A stretch of 23,211 nt of DNA from a virus: positions 1 to 23,211 of IMG/VR virus record IMGVR_UViG_3300030677_000023; one strand, written 5' to 3'. The notes under the pieces are model-generated. The model was not told the origin of the DNA. It saw only the letters and a program-made list of their open reading frames with translations, and did no database searches. A program made the position numbers and the translations under genes. Shown in pieces: positions 7,778-14,491 of the stretch. How positions within the stretch are numbered: the stretch's first letter is position 1; every line of letters begins with the position of its first letter.

Positions 7778-8068
7778 ATGAACAAAGAAGTATTGGTCCG
7801 CGCTATCTACGATGTGCTGCCGAAAGACACGAATCTCCGCAAGCAGGACGTCGCCGTAGTGATCGACGCGCTCGGCCCCGCCGTGCAGTCGCTGCTCAAG
7901 AGCGGCAGCGAGATGGTCGTCGTGCCAGGGCTCGGCCGCATCAAGAAGGTCTTCACGGAAATCCGTCATGCGCGCAACCCGCGCACAGGCGAGGCCATCG
8001 TCGTCGACGCCCACTACAAGGTCAAGTTCGCGCCCAGCGGAGAACTGAAAACAGCCGTACGCGAGTAG
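7778..8068 (+). CDS. HU/IHF-family histone-like DNA-binding protein (96 aa)
   Basis: It has the family length and the family order. N-terminal helices are followed by a VVPGLGRIKK turn and the DNA-clasping arm with RHARNPRTGEAI (HU proteins have ...RNP.TGE.I). It closes with HYKVKFAPSGELKTAV, as in the conserved end (FKPG..LK). It should bind and bend DNA as a dimer and may organise phage DNA or help origin opening. CAGGAAC lies upstream of the ATG. It sits between polymerase and primase genes. Confidence 0.93.
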   Translation: MNKEVLVRAIYDVLPKDTNLRKQDVAVVIDALGPAVQSLLKSGSEMVVVPGLGRIKKVFTEIRHARNPRTGEAIVVDAHYKVKFAPSGELKTAVRE

Positions 8069-8075
8069 CCGCACC

Positions 8076-8471
8076 GTGTCCGAGAAGGCTATGTGGGAGA
8101 CGCTGCGACCGCACCTGGTCTCGCTCGATCCCCAGCGCGTCGAGAACTCCTGCACTCCGGGTTGCCCGGACACCGAGTTCATTGGCGGCTGGATGGAACT
8201 GAAAGAGATCGTCATGCCCAAGCGCAAGGCGCCGATCCTGAAGGTACCGAAGTACGTGCAGGAGCAGCGCGTCTGGGCGGTGCAGAGACATCGTCACGGC
8301 GGCAAGGTGTGGTTCCTGCTGAAGATCGGACACGTCTGGCTGTTGTTCAAGGGGGAGGTCGCTGCAACGGTGGTGGGCAGATGCTCGCTTGAGGAGACGA
8401 TTGCTGCGGCCCACAGGAAGTGGGAACGCAGCGTCAATGGAAAAGAACTACTAGAATGTCTACGCCCCTGA
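8076..8471 (+). CDS. VRR-NUC-like nuclease (131 aa)
   Basis: The N-terminal half contains GCPDTEFI...WMELKE (about residues 29-44), the G.PD...(12-15)...E.K signature of the VRR-NUC/Holliday-resolvase-like PD-(D/E)xK nucleases; D32, E42 and K44 would bind metal and catalyse phosphodiester cleavage. The C-terminal part has the conserved Q...W....HGGKVWFL block of the same fold. In phages such enzymes resolve branched DNA. GTG at 8076 lies 7 bases after the HU-like stop; no strong ribosome site is seen. It overlaps the next gene by 16 bases. Confidence 0.85.
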   Translation: MSEKAMWETLRPHLVSLDPQRVENSCTPGCPDTEFIGGWMELKEIVMPKRKAPILKVPKYVQEQRVWAVQRHRHGGKVWFLLKIGHVWLLFKGEVAATVVGRCSLEETIAAAHRKWERSVNGKELLECLRP

Positions 8472-8788
8472 CTGCCTTCGAGATCGACGACCACGAACAT
8501 CTTTTTTTATGGCGCCGCCGCGAGAAGCTATCGCAGACCGATGCTGCAAAAGAATTCGGCCTGAAGCGCAGCGTGTACCAGCTGTGCGAGGAAGCCAAGC
8601 GCGGCATCGACTTCGCGTTCGACCCGCAGACCGACCTGACCGAACAGGAGTACTGCGTGCTGATGCGCATGCGCTACGGCATGACGCAGGACGAGATCGG
8701 TGATGCGATCGGGGTATCGCGCGTGTGGGTGAACATGATGGAGAAGGGGAAGGTCAAGGTGGAGAAGCTGCTGGCGTATTGGTCCTGA
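8456..8788 (+). CDS. Double helix-turn-helix regulator-like protein (110 aa)
   Basis: Two HTH units are visible: residues about 20-45 (LSQTDAAKEFGLKRSVYQ) and about 79-105 (MTQDEIGDAIGVSRVWVNMME), both of the Xre/sigma-factor kind with the expected A..G.....V turn. The ATG at 8456 was taken because an upstream in-frame start at 8420 would lie deep in the nuclease gene. It could regulate transcription, or recognise the origin, since it lies directly before the primase-helicase. Those two options cannot be separated here. Confidence 0.8.
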   Translation: MSTPLTAFEIDDHEHLFLWRRREKLSQTDAAKEFGLKRSVYQLCEEAKRGIDFAFDPQTDLTEQEYCVLMRMRYGMTQDEIGDAIGVSRVWVNMMEKGKVKVEKLLAYWS

Positions 8789-8795
8789 TCCACTC

Positions 8796-11282
8796 ATGAC
8801 CAACATCACCCTCTCCGTCGTCCCGGACACCGCCGCTGCGATAGCGTTCCTGGAGCGCATGTTCCCGGCAGGACCGTGGAACCTCACCGCGATCAAGCCC
8901 GACGAGAAGCCCTCATATCCGACCGGCATCTCGTTCACCGTCGATCAGCGTCAAGCGTGCTTCGACTGGATCGAGCGCTGGCAGGGCAAGCGTAACCTGT
9001 ACTTTCAGCTCAACGCCCTGATGGCACCGCTGGGCACGCGGGCCAACGGGGACAAGTTCAACAAGGCGCACAAGGAGGACGTGCGCGCGATGACGCACCT
9101 TCACGTCGACGTCGATCCGCGCGTTGATATCGACGCGCCGAAGGATCTCGACGACGATGCGCTGAAGGCGCACACCAAGAAGTACCTGATCGGCGATCGG
9201 TCTCGCATTTTAAGGATGCTCGGCGCGTTCCAGCCGGCGCCGACCGTCATCATCTTCTCCGGCGGCGGCTACCAGGCGCTGTGGCAGCTTGAGGAGGACG
9301 ACCGCCTCGTCGTCGAGGGCAACGTCGACAAGTGCGAGCAGATCGAGGCGTATAACCGCCAGATCGAGCGGCAGATGCAGGCCGACAACTGCCACAACAT
9401 CGACCGCATCCTGCGCTTGCCAGGCACGATCAACGTCCCGGACGCGAAGAAGCGCAAGAAGGGTCGCCAGATGGAACTGGCAACGGTGATCGAGTTCAAC
9501 GACAACGTCTACCCGCTCGACCGCTTCGTCCCGGCCGTGCGCGTGCAGCAGGAGGTGACGTCGATCATCGGCCGCAAGCCGTCGAGGATGCGCGTCTCGG
9601 GCAACGTCACGTCGATCGGCGTCGAGGAACTTCAGCACTGGGCCGCCGACAACAAGAAGTCGATCTCGGACCACTGCTACGCGCTGATCGCCACGGCGAC
9701 CGACCCACTCGACCCAGGCAAGTACCCGTCGCGATCAGAAGCCCTGTTCCGCGTCTGCTGCGAGCTGACCCGCAACGAGGTGCCGGACGACATGATCTTC
9801 TCGGTCATCACCGGCAACAACGAGATCGCCGTCAGCGTGAAGGAGAAGCCCAACTGGGAGTCCTACGCGATGCGGCAGATCGAGCGCGCGAAGGAGGAGG
9901 TCGAGGAGCCTTGGCTGCGCATGCTCAACGAGAAGCACTGCGTCATCGCGGACATGGGCGGCAAGGTGCGGGTCATCAGCGAGTCGTTCGATCACTCGCT
10001 CAACAGATCCCAGATCAGTGCCCAGACCTTCGACGACTTCAGGGCGCGGTACTCGAACGTGCTGGTCACCTGCGGGACCAACGGGAAGGGTAAGGCGCTG
10101 ACGATGGACGCCGGGAGCTACTGGCTCGCCAACCCTCGGCGCAACCAGCGCGAGTCGATGTGCTTCCTGCCCAACGTGGACAACGACGAGGTCTACAACA
10201 TGTGGCGCGGGTTCGCCTGCGACGCGATCCCCGGCGACGACCACCTGCCCTTCCTGGAGCACGCCAAGCGCAACATCTGCAAGAACAACGCGACCTACTA
10301 CGAGTACATGATCAAGTGGATGGCGCGCGCCGTCCAGCAACCCGGCCTGCAGGGCGAGGTCGCGGTGATCCTGCGCGGCAAGAAGGGCACCGGCAAGAGT
10401 TTCTTCATCAAGAACTTCGGCAACCTGTTCGGGCGCCACTACCTGTACATCACCAACGCGAACCACCTCGTCGGGCAGTTCAACGGGCATCTGCGCGACA
10501 CCGTTTTGCTCTACGCGGACGAGGCGTTCTACGCGGGCGACAAGAAGCACGAGGCTGTGCTGAAGGGGTTGGTCACCGAGGACACGCTGATGGTCGAGCT
10601 GAAGGGCATCGACGCGCGCCAGGCCCGCAGCTGCGTCCACATCATGATGGCGTCGAACGAGGCGTGGGTAGTGCCTGCAGGCGAAGACGAGCGCCGCTAC
10701 TTCGTGCTCGACGTGGGCGAGGAGAACAAGCAGGACATGTCGTTCTTCGGGAAGATGCAGAAGCAGATGGACAAGACGGGCAGGCAGCACCTGCTCTACT
10801 ACCTGATGCACCTGGACCTGTCCGACTTCGAGGTGCGCCGCGCGCCCGTCACCGAGGCGCTGAACGACCAAAAGATGTTGTCGATGTCGCCGGAGCGTCA
10901 GTGGTGGCTGAGCAAACTGGTCGACGGCCGCGTGCTGCCGACGCACAGCAAGTGGGTGCAGCAGTTGTCGAAGGAGGAGATGTACGAGGATTACGTGGAG
11001 GAGATGAAGAACCAGGGTCGCAATTACCGCATGTCGCGCGTCGCACTGGCGAAGTTCCTCGGCGAGGTGCTGCCGCCAGGGTTCCCACAGGACACCTACG
11101 CGACCGTCGAGCGCATGCGGGACGACGGCGGCTACGGGACGAAGGTGAAGGCGCGCCAGCCGTGCTTCGTGCTGCCACTGCTGGCATCCGCCAGAGAGCG
11201 GTGGGACAAGATATGCGGCGGGACGAAGTGGGCGGTGGATTCGGAGGCCGAGAGCGAGATGAAGCAGGCGCAGGTTTTTTAA
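8796..11282 (+). CDS. Primase-helicase: archaeo-eukaryotic-type primase plus SF3-like helicase (828 aa)
   Basis: The N-terminal part is an AEP/RepB-type primase: HLHVDVD with the metal pair D105/D107, FSGGGYQ (154-160) in place of the usual SG.G.H, and D203 in NIDRILRLPGTIN. The C-terminal part is a DUF5906/SF3-type helicase ATPase: Walker A GKKGTGKS (528-535), Walker B LLYADEA (571-577), sensor ASNE (619-622) and arginine pair RR (633-634). It would prime and unwind at the replication fork, pairing with the family-A polymerase. The middle (about 250-500) has no clear motif. ATG at 8796 lies 7 bases after the HTH gene. The length is typical for such fusions. Confidence 0.93.
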   Translation: MTNITLSVVPDTAAAIAFLERMFPAGPWNLTAIKPDEKPSYPTGISFTVDQRQACFDWIERWQGKRNLYFQLNALMAPLGTRANGDKFNKAHKEDVRAMTHLHVDVDPRVDIDAPKDLDDDALKAHTKKYLIGDRSRILRMLGAFQPAPTVIIFSGGGYQALWQLEEDDRLVVEGNVDKCEQIEAYNRQIERQMQADNCHNIDRILRLPGTINVPDAKKRKKGRQMELATVIEFNDNVYPLDRFVPAVRVQQEVTSIIGRKPSRMRVSGNVTSIGVEELQHWAADNKKSISDHCYALIATATDPLDPGKYPSRSEALFRVCCELTRNEVPDDMIFSVITGNNEIAVSVKEKPNWESYAMRQIERAKEEVEEPWLRMLNEKHCVIADMGGKVRVISESFDHSLNRSQISAQTFDDFRARYSNVLVTCGTNGKGKALTMDAGSYWLANPRRNQRESMCFLPNVDNDEVYNMWRGFACDAIPGDDHLPFLEHAKRNICKNNATYYEYMIKWMARAVQQPGLQGEVAVILRGKKGTGKSFFIKNFGNLFGRHYLYITNANHLVGQFNGHLRDTVLLYADEAFYAGDKKHEAVLKGLVTEDTLMVELKGIDARQARSCVHIMMASNEAWVVPAGEDERRYFVLDVGEENKQDMSFFGKMQKQMDKTGRQHLLYYLMHLDLSDFEVRRAPVTEALNDQKMLSMSPERQWWLSKLVDGRVLPTHSKWVQQLSKEEMYEDYVEEMKNQGRNYRMSRVALAKFLGEVLPPGFPQDTYATVERMRDDGGYGTKVKARQPCFVLPLLASARERWDKICGGTKWAVDSEAESEMKQAQVF

Positions 11283-11285
11283 TGT

Positions 11286-11298
11286 TGACAATACGACA
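11286..11298 (+). promoter_or_regulatory. Candidate operator: inverted copy of the 13-mer at 4543
   Basis: TGACAATACGACA is the exact reverse complement of TGTCGTATTGTCA at 4543-4555. It lies in the short gap after the primase-helicase. The TTGACA at 11285-11290 looks like a -35, but no acceptable -10 follows at 16-18 nt (GAGGAT). A 5-bp inverted repeat, ACAAT/ATTGT, flanks ACGAC. I therefore favour a protein-binding site over a promoter. Confidence 0.5.
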
Positions 11299-11319
11299 TT
11301 GTTATGAGAGGATCACCCC

Positions 11320-11523
11320 ATGAGCAGACAAGCCGCACTCGCCCAAGCCCAGCAGTACCTCGACGACGCTCCACTCGCATTCTGCTGCGAAGAGAACGCC
11401 AAGGTCGTCGACCTACGCTACGTCGACCGATACGCGATCACCCTCGTGCTCGACGACGGCCAAGAGCGCATCATCAAGGGGCGATGGTCGCACCAGCTTG
11501 TTGCGCTGGACGCGGCACCATGA
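11320..11523 (+). CDS. Small acidic phage protein, beta-rich (67 aa)
   Basis: ATG at 11320 follows GAGAGGAT at a suitable distance. A short N-terminal helix is followed by alternating hydrophobic strands (VVDLRYVDRYAITLVLDDG) that suggest a small beta-sheet. Two adjacent Cys (CC) lie near residue 22. I do not recognise the family. It ends by ATGA overlap and starts a run of small genes after the 13-mer site. Confidence 0.75.
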   Translation: MSRQAALAQAQQYLDDAPLAFCCEENAKVVDLRYVDRYAITLVLDDGQERIIKGRWSHQLVALDAAP

Positions 11524-11837
11524 CGACGTTTGCAGCGCATGTCTACTGTCGCGGATGTGGCGAACTGCTGCAGTATCTGCAGGCCATCGAACCGCAGTGG
11601 GTTCGCCAGGTCGGCGCGACGATATCGAAGACCGCGCGCATGTGCAAGAATCATTGTCTGGAGCACGACGCGAAGGCGAACATCGCGGCCACAATTGTGT
11701 GGCAGAAGGAACCTGTCGTACACGCCGAAAGAACAGAGATCGTTCAGTTACTCTCGCAGGACTGCATCGATCTGTCGCCCAGACAGTCCCGCCTGCGTGA
11801 CGTGGTACTGCAGCTGCTCGGAGACAACAAGCCGTGA
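11520..11837 (+). CDS. Small protein with CxxC pair, possible zinc ribbon (105 aa)
   Basis: ATG at 11520 overlaps the previous stop (ATGA). An N-terminal YCRGCGE gives one CxxC knuckle, and CKNHCLEHDAK around residues 43-53 provides two Cys and two His that could complete a zinc site. The C-terminal half is helical (QSRLRDVVLQLLG). Zinc binding is an inference and no function is assigned. It ends by GTGA overlap. Confidence 0.7.
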   Translation: MTTFAAHVYCRGCGELLQYLQAIEPQWVRQVGATISKTARMCKNHCLEHDAKANIAATIVWQKEPVVHAERTEIVQLLSQDCIDLSPRQSRLRDVVLQLLGDNKP

Positions 11838-11989
11838 CCGAGATGAAGGATGGGTTGCCCGTCTTGCCGATGCGCCCGACGCCCAGGATCGTGTGCTGGG
11901 TGATCCTCGACGTGATCGCCGGCAAGCCGATCTACTGGCTTTTTGATCCGGAGCAACCCGGCAGTTTGCGCGAGATGGCGAATCAGTGA
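11834..11989 (+). CDS. Tiny hydrophobic protein (51 aa)
   Basis: GTG at 11834 overlaps the previous TGA, and the TGA at 11987-11989 overlaps the next GTG, so both ends are coupled. The middle (IVCWVILDVIAG, about residues 19-30) is hydrophobic but short for a full membrane helix, and it is followed by IYWLFD. It is too small for confident homology. Support comes from the exact GTGA junctions on both sides. Confidence 0.6.
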   Translation: MTEMKDGLPVLPMRPTPRIVCWVILDVIAGKPIYWLFDPEQPGSLREMANQ

Positions 11990-12453
11990 TCGCTGACCTC
12001 GCCATCGTCTGGCTGATATTGGGCGCCAACACCGGGTTCCTCTTCAGTCGATATGTTCCCAAGATGCCTTTCTGGCATCTCGTTTTAGTCGTAATATTCT
12101 TTCCATTGTGGATCGGAGTCATGGTGATGAAGGCAGTCGGTTTGTTAGGTCCGAAGAAGAAACTGGTTGACGTGACGCTCGAACTACTCGACTCCGGCAA
12201 GCGTGTGTTCCGCGTCAACGTTCGCTGGAAGATCGATCCGCGCCACGCGAGCCACATCGACATCGCGCCGGAGTCGATGCCGACGACCGAGTCGCTACGT
12301 CAAAAAATATTCCTTTGCGCGGCGGCCTTGGCGGAGAAGCACTGCGCCGAGTACAAGGACACCCTCGATCCCCAGGATGCGATCCGCATGGCTTCGGAGA
12401 GCTTCAAGGAGTGCATCATGAACGAGGCCCAGCGCATCGGGAAACTGCACTGA
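11986..12453 (+). CDS. Membrane protein with two N-terminal helices (155 aa)
   Basis: It starts at GTG 11986 by GTGA overlap. Residues about 3-22 (ADLAIVWLILGANTGFLFS) and 29-53 (FWHLVLVVIFFPLWIGVMVM) are transmembrane helices joined by a short basic loop. The remaining ~100 residues are soluble, with an Ala/Glu-rich helical end. The helical hairpin would place the C-terminal domain on one face of the inner membrane, likely the cytoplasm. No family was recognised. The last codons include a hydrophilic EAQRIGKLH. Confidence 0.75.
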   Translation: MIADLAIVWLILGANTGFLFSRYVPKMPFWHLVLVVIFFPLWIGVMVMKAVGLLGPKKKLVDVTLELLDSGKRVFRVNVRWKIDPRHASHIDIAPESMPTTESLRQKIFLCAAALAEKHCAEYKDTLDPQDAIRMASESFKECIMNEAQRIGKLH

Positions 12454-12454
12454 C

Positions 12455-12694
12455 ATGATCGGCGCACCTCCCATGAACCAAACCGAGTTCAACCGCCGCG
12501 CGCCCAAGTATCTGGCGCTGATCGCCGCGGACGTGGACGACGACGCGAACATCCTGCGCCTGAAGCGCATCCTGGAGTCGAGCACGGTGCTGACGATGCA
12601 GGATCAGCTGACGGTGTATCGGCTGATCTATCGGTATCGAGACATCATCTGGGATAAAGAAGCAGTGCGCTTTGCAGAAGATCGCAAAGCGTAG
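12455..12694 (+). CDS. Small helical protein (79 aa)
   Basis: It starts either at ATG 12455, one base after the previous stop, or at ATG 12473; neither has a strong ribosome site. It is mostly charged and helical, with LRLKRILE and a tyrosine/arginine-rich VYRLIYRYRDIIW stretch. No family was recognised. Its end forms a perfect hairpin (CGCTTTGC 12668-12675 with GCAAAGCG 12684-12691), which may end or process the transcript before the next promoter-like region. Confidence 0.7.
   Translation: MIGAPPMNQTEFNRRAPKYLALIAADVDDDANILRLKRILESSTVLTMQDQLTVYRLIYRYRDIIWDKEAVRFAEDRKA
12668..12691 (+). terminator. Hairpin at the end of the 79-aa gene (weak terminator or processing site)
   Basis: Eight perfect base pairs (12668-12675 with 12684-12691) enclose an 8-nt loop. 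No T-run follows, so intrinsic termination is doubtful. Its position at a gene end, before a separate promoter-like palindrome, makes a role in mRNA 3' end formation possible. Confidence 0.35.
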
Positions 12695-12704
12695 TCGTCC
12701 ACTC

Positions 12705-12721
12705 CGATCTATAATAGATCG
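12705..12721 (+). promoter_or_regulatory. Perfect 17-bp palindrome covering a consensus TATAAT
   Basis: CGATCTAT-A-ATAGATCG is a perfect inverted repeat. A consensus -10 (TATAAT, 12710-12715) lies at its centre. No good -35 is found 17 nt upstream, so the promoter would need an activator or be phage-specific. A palindrome over a -10 is a classic repressor layout. The gene at 12752 follows with ribosome site AAAAGGAAG. Confidence 0.55.
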
Positions 12722-12751
12722 AAGCGTCCAACTAGAAAAGGAAGATATACC

Positions 12752-13105
12752 ATGACCATCGAAGTACGAAACGCGATCATCGAATCAACGTCGCTCAGCA
12801 CCGCCGACCACGGCTGCCTGAGCGGCTGGCTGTACCTGGACTATGGCGGCAGTGGGCAGGGATTCGGCGGCTACTCGCTGTACCTGCCGAAGGACTTCAA
12901 GAAAGCTGTCAACCAGCGCAACTACGCCGGCCACTTCATCTTCCGCTGCATGGAGATCGCGGGCGTGGAGGACTGGGGCAAACTGCCGGGCCGCACGATC
13001 CGCGTGCGCTGCGAGCATTCGCGCGTCCACGCCGTCGGGCACATTCTGAAGGACGATTGGTTCGATCCGAAGGTGGAGTTCGAGACGATGGAGAAGGCGC
13101 CATGA
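12752..13105 (+). CDS. Conserved phage protein, paralogue of the gene at 17647-18141 (117 aa)
   Basis: The ATG is preceded by AAAAGGAAGATATACC, a strong ribosome site. The protein is compact and beta-rich. Its C-terminal half shares the order FIFRC...GV..W..LPGR..RVR.....VHAVGH with the leftward gene at 17647-18141 (WIFRV...GV..W..LPRR..RVR.....IHAIAH), so the two look like distant paralogues. The GWLYLDYGG and GFGGYSLYLP segments suggest a small beta domain. It is often seen in phages to my knowledge, function unknown. It starts a new transcription unit and ends by ATGA overlap. Confidence 0.8.
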   Translation: MTIEVRNAIIESTSLSTADHGCLSGWLYLDYGGSGQGFGGYSLYLPKDFKKAVNQRNYAGHFIFRCMEIAGVEDWGKLPGRTIRVRCEHSRVHAVGHILKDDWFDPKVEFETMEKAP

Positions 13106-13323
13106 GCATGCGCTACAAGCAGAGTGGATGGGTGCATGAACTGCGCGGCAAGATGGCGCTGATCCAATACGTCGATGCCAGCTTCCGTGAGGTCGATCCA
13201 TACGTGCTGGCCCAGTTCGACTACGATGCGGACAAGCAGCCCGCGCCGGAGGGCACTGTCCTGCACAAGTTTCAGCATGGCTGGCATGCGCTGCCGATCA
13301 GAGAGTTCGAGAACCCCTGGTGA
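13102..13323 (+). CDS. Small phage protein of unknown function (73 aa)
   Basis: ATG at 13102 overlaps the previous stop (ATGA). The protein starts MSMRYKQ and shows short strands (MALIQYVDASFREVD) and an aromatic/His-rich end (FQHGWHALPIREFENPW). It is soluble, with no Cys and no family recognised. It ends by GTGA overlap with the next gene. Codons are G/C-ending. Confidence 0.7.
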   Translation: MSMRYKQSGWVHELRGKMALIQYVDASFREVDPYVLAQFDYDADKQPAPEGTVLHKFQHGWHALPIREFENPW

Positions 13324-13532
13324 CCTGCGAACGCATCATCGACGGCCACCCCACACCCTGCGAGATGCGCGACATCGTCAAGGGCGACATCTTCCGCACG
13401 GGCGTCGGCGGCTGCGTGTCGCCGTGGTGGATGGCGGCCAAAAACGCTCATTGTAAGACGTCACGGATCAACCCTGGGCAGGTGGTGTGGGGTGTCAAGA
13501 CGCAGCCGTTCGCTGTGCCGGATATGTTCTGA
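13320..13532 (+). CDS. Small cysteine-containing protein (70 aa)
   Basis: GTG at 13320 overlaps the previous TGA. Cys residues at positions 3, 14, 32 and 45 are widely spaced, so a metal site is possible but not a standard knuckle. A GGCVSPWWM segment is notable for its tandem Trp. No family is known to me. The stop at 13530-13532 is one base before the next ATG. Confidence 0.65.
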   Translation: MTCERIIDGHPTPCEMRDIVKGDIFRTGVGGCVSPWWMAAKNAHCKTSRINPGQVVWGVKTQPFAVPDMF

Positions 13533-13533
13533 G

Positions 13534-13881
13534 ATGCCTCGCTATAATCGACTCGTACGCTGCATCTGCACCCGGTACAAGTGCCGGCGCCGCATCACCC
13601 TGCTTAAAGATCCTGCCGAGTACGTTGTCAAGTACCGGACGCTGGCCGATGGTACGATGATCCCGCACGGCAAGGGCTTCTGCATTCGCTGCGGTTCCAA
13701 GTTGCGCATAGACCAGCACCGACAGTCCAAGCGTGAAAGGCGCAACATGCGATGCGGCTGCGGCGCACGGATATGGAGGCATACGAAGGGTCCGGCGTGT
13801 CGGGTCTGGGCTGAGCAGCAGGCACTCCTGGAGCCGATACCTGTGTTCAGTACTGCTGATTACCTAGAGGTAGCGATATGA
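13534..13881 (+). CDS. Zinc-ribbon protein with several CxC/CxxC knuckles (115 aa)
   Basis: It starts at ATG 13534, one base after the previous stop. Cys pairs occur in RCICTRYKCRRR (near residue 10), FCIRCGSK (near 49) and RCGCGARI (near 73), enough for one or two zinc sites, in a very basic protein. Such proteins bind nucleic acid or other proteins and are common in phage early regions. It ends by ATGA overlap. A TATAAT inside its first codons (13543-13548) has no -35 and is disregarded. Confidence 0.75.
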   Translation: MPRYNRLVRCICTRYKCRRRITLLKDPAEYVVKYRTLADGTMIPHGKGFCIRCGSKLRIDQHRQSKRERRNMRCGCGARIWRHTKGPACRVWAEQQALLEPIPVFSTADYLEVAI

Positions 13882-14084
13882 ACAATAACAACGACCGACT
13901 GCACCTCGTCGACCAGGCAAACTTCTTCTTTGTAACCGGAGCGAAAGAAGCGCTGTCGAAAAGCTGTGAGGATCGTAGGTATACGATCCTCGAGAACAGA
14001 TCCAAAACATCTTCGGCACGTCAATCAAACCAGAATCTGTCGCAGTATTGCGACTACAATCGGTATTGGTTCGGCAGAAAATGA
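13878..14084 (+). CDS. Small polar protein with A/T-richer codons (68 aa)
   Basis: ATG at 13878 overlaps the previous stop. It opens with MNNNND and is unusually rich in Asn, Ser, Gln, Tyr and Arg. The DNA is visibly less GC-rich than its neighbours, suggesting recent acquisition or low expression. No motif was recognised. It ends by ATGA overlap with the HNH-like gene. It could be a fast-evolving accessory protein; function unknown. Confidence 0.6.
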   Translation: MNNNNDRLHLVDQANFFFVTGAKEALSKSCEDRRYTILENRSKTSSARQSNQNLSQYCDYNRYWFGRK

Positions 14085-14491
14085 GCATCTATCGCTACGC
14101 TCTGCCCTGCTACCGCCGCGCAATGGAGCAGCAGAAGCCCTGGTTCATGCGCCATCCGCGCCGCAAATACATCGAGCGGTGCATCGTCGCGTCTCCGGTG
14201 TGGGCTAATCGTAGCAAGATGCGCGAGCTGCTGAAGGAGGCGCGCAGATTGACGAAGGAGACAGGCGTGCTGCATACGTTGGACCATCGGATACCACTAC
14301 ACGGCCGATATGCGAGCGGCCTCAATAACGAGCATAATTTGCAGGTTCTGCGCCATGACCTGAACGCGCACAAAAGCAACCACTGGCGCTTTCATGGGCA
14401 CCCGGACCTGTTCGCCGAGCCAGAGCAGTTTCCCTTATGGCCGCGTACCATCGACGACCGGATCAGACAGCGGGACATGAGCGCTCAATGA
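14081..14491 (+). CDS. HNH-like endonuclease (136 aa)
   Basis: The C-terminal half carries LDHRIPLHGRYASGLNNEHN then LQVL...LNAHKSN (about residues 70-110). This follows the HNH pattern of phage endonucleases: a DH.IPL...GL...NLQ layout, then N..K.N. The usual zinc CxxC pairs are missing, as in many small phage HNH proteins. It would nick or cut DNA using one metal ion. It was placed at ATG 14081 by ATGA overlap; an earlier ATG (14048) would lie inside the previous gene. It could be a free-standing homing-type enzyme or part of host DNA attack. It ends by ATGA overlap. Confidence 0.78.
   Translation: MSIYRYALPCYRRAMEQQKPWFMRHPRRKYIERCIVASPVWANRSKMRELLKEARRLTKETGVLHTLDHRIPLHGRYASGLNNEHNLQVLRHDLNAHKSNHWRFHGHPDLFAEPEQFPLWPRTIDDRIRQRDMSAQ

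Noticed and set aside
5956-7785. 609-aa open frame on the minus strand opposite the DNA polymerase
   Set aside because: It is a GC-skew shadow: the plus-strand polymerase has all catalytic motifs, and the minus product is low-complexity Leu/Val/Arg/His sequence with no motif.
9735-11291. 518-aa minus and 387-aa plus frames overlapping the primase-helicase
   Set aside because: Both are shadows of the primase-helicase. They are Arg/Pro/Ala- or Leu/His/Val-rich and have no ribosome site or family-like motif.
11285-11313. Promoter starting at TTGACA 11285-11290
   Set aside because: No usable -10 at 16-18 bases (GAGGAT); kept only as a candidate binding site.
13543-13548. TATAAT inside the start of the zinc-ribbon gene
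   Set aside because: No -35 at the right distance, and the site is inside coding sequence of a coupled gene.
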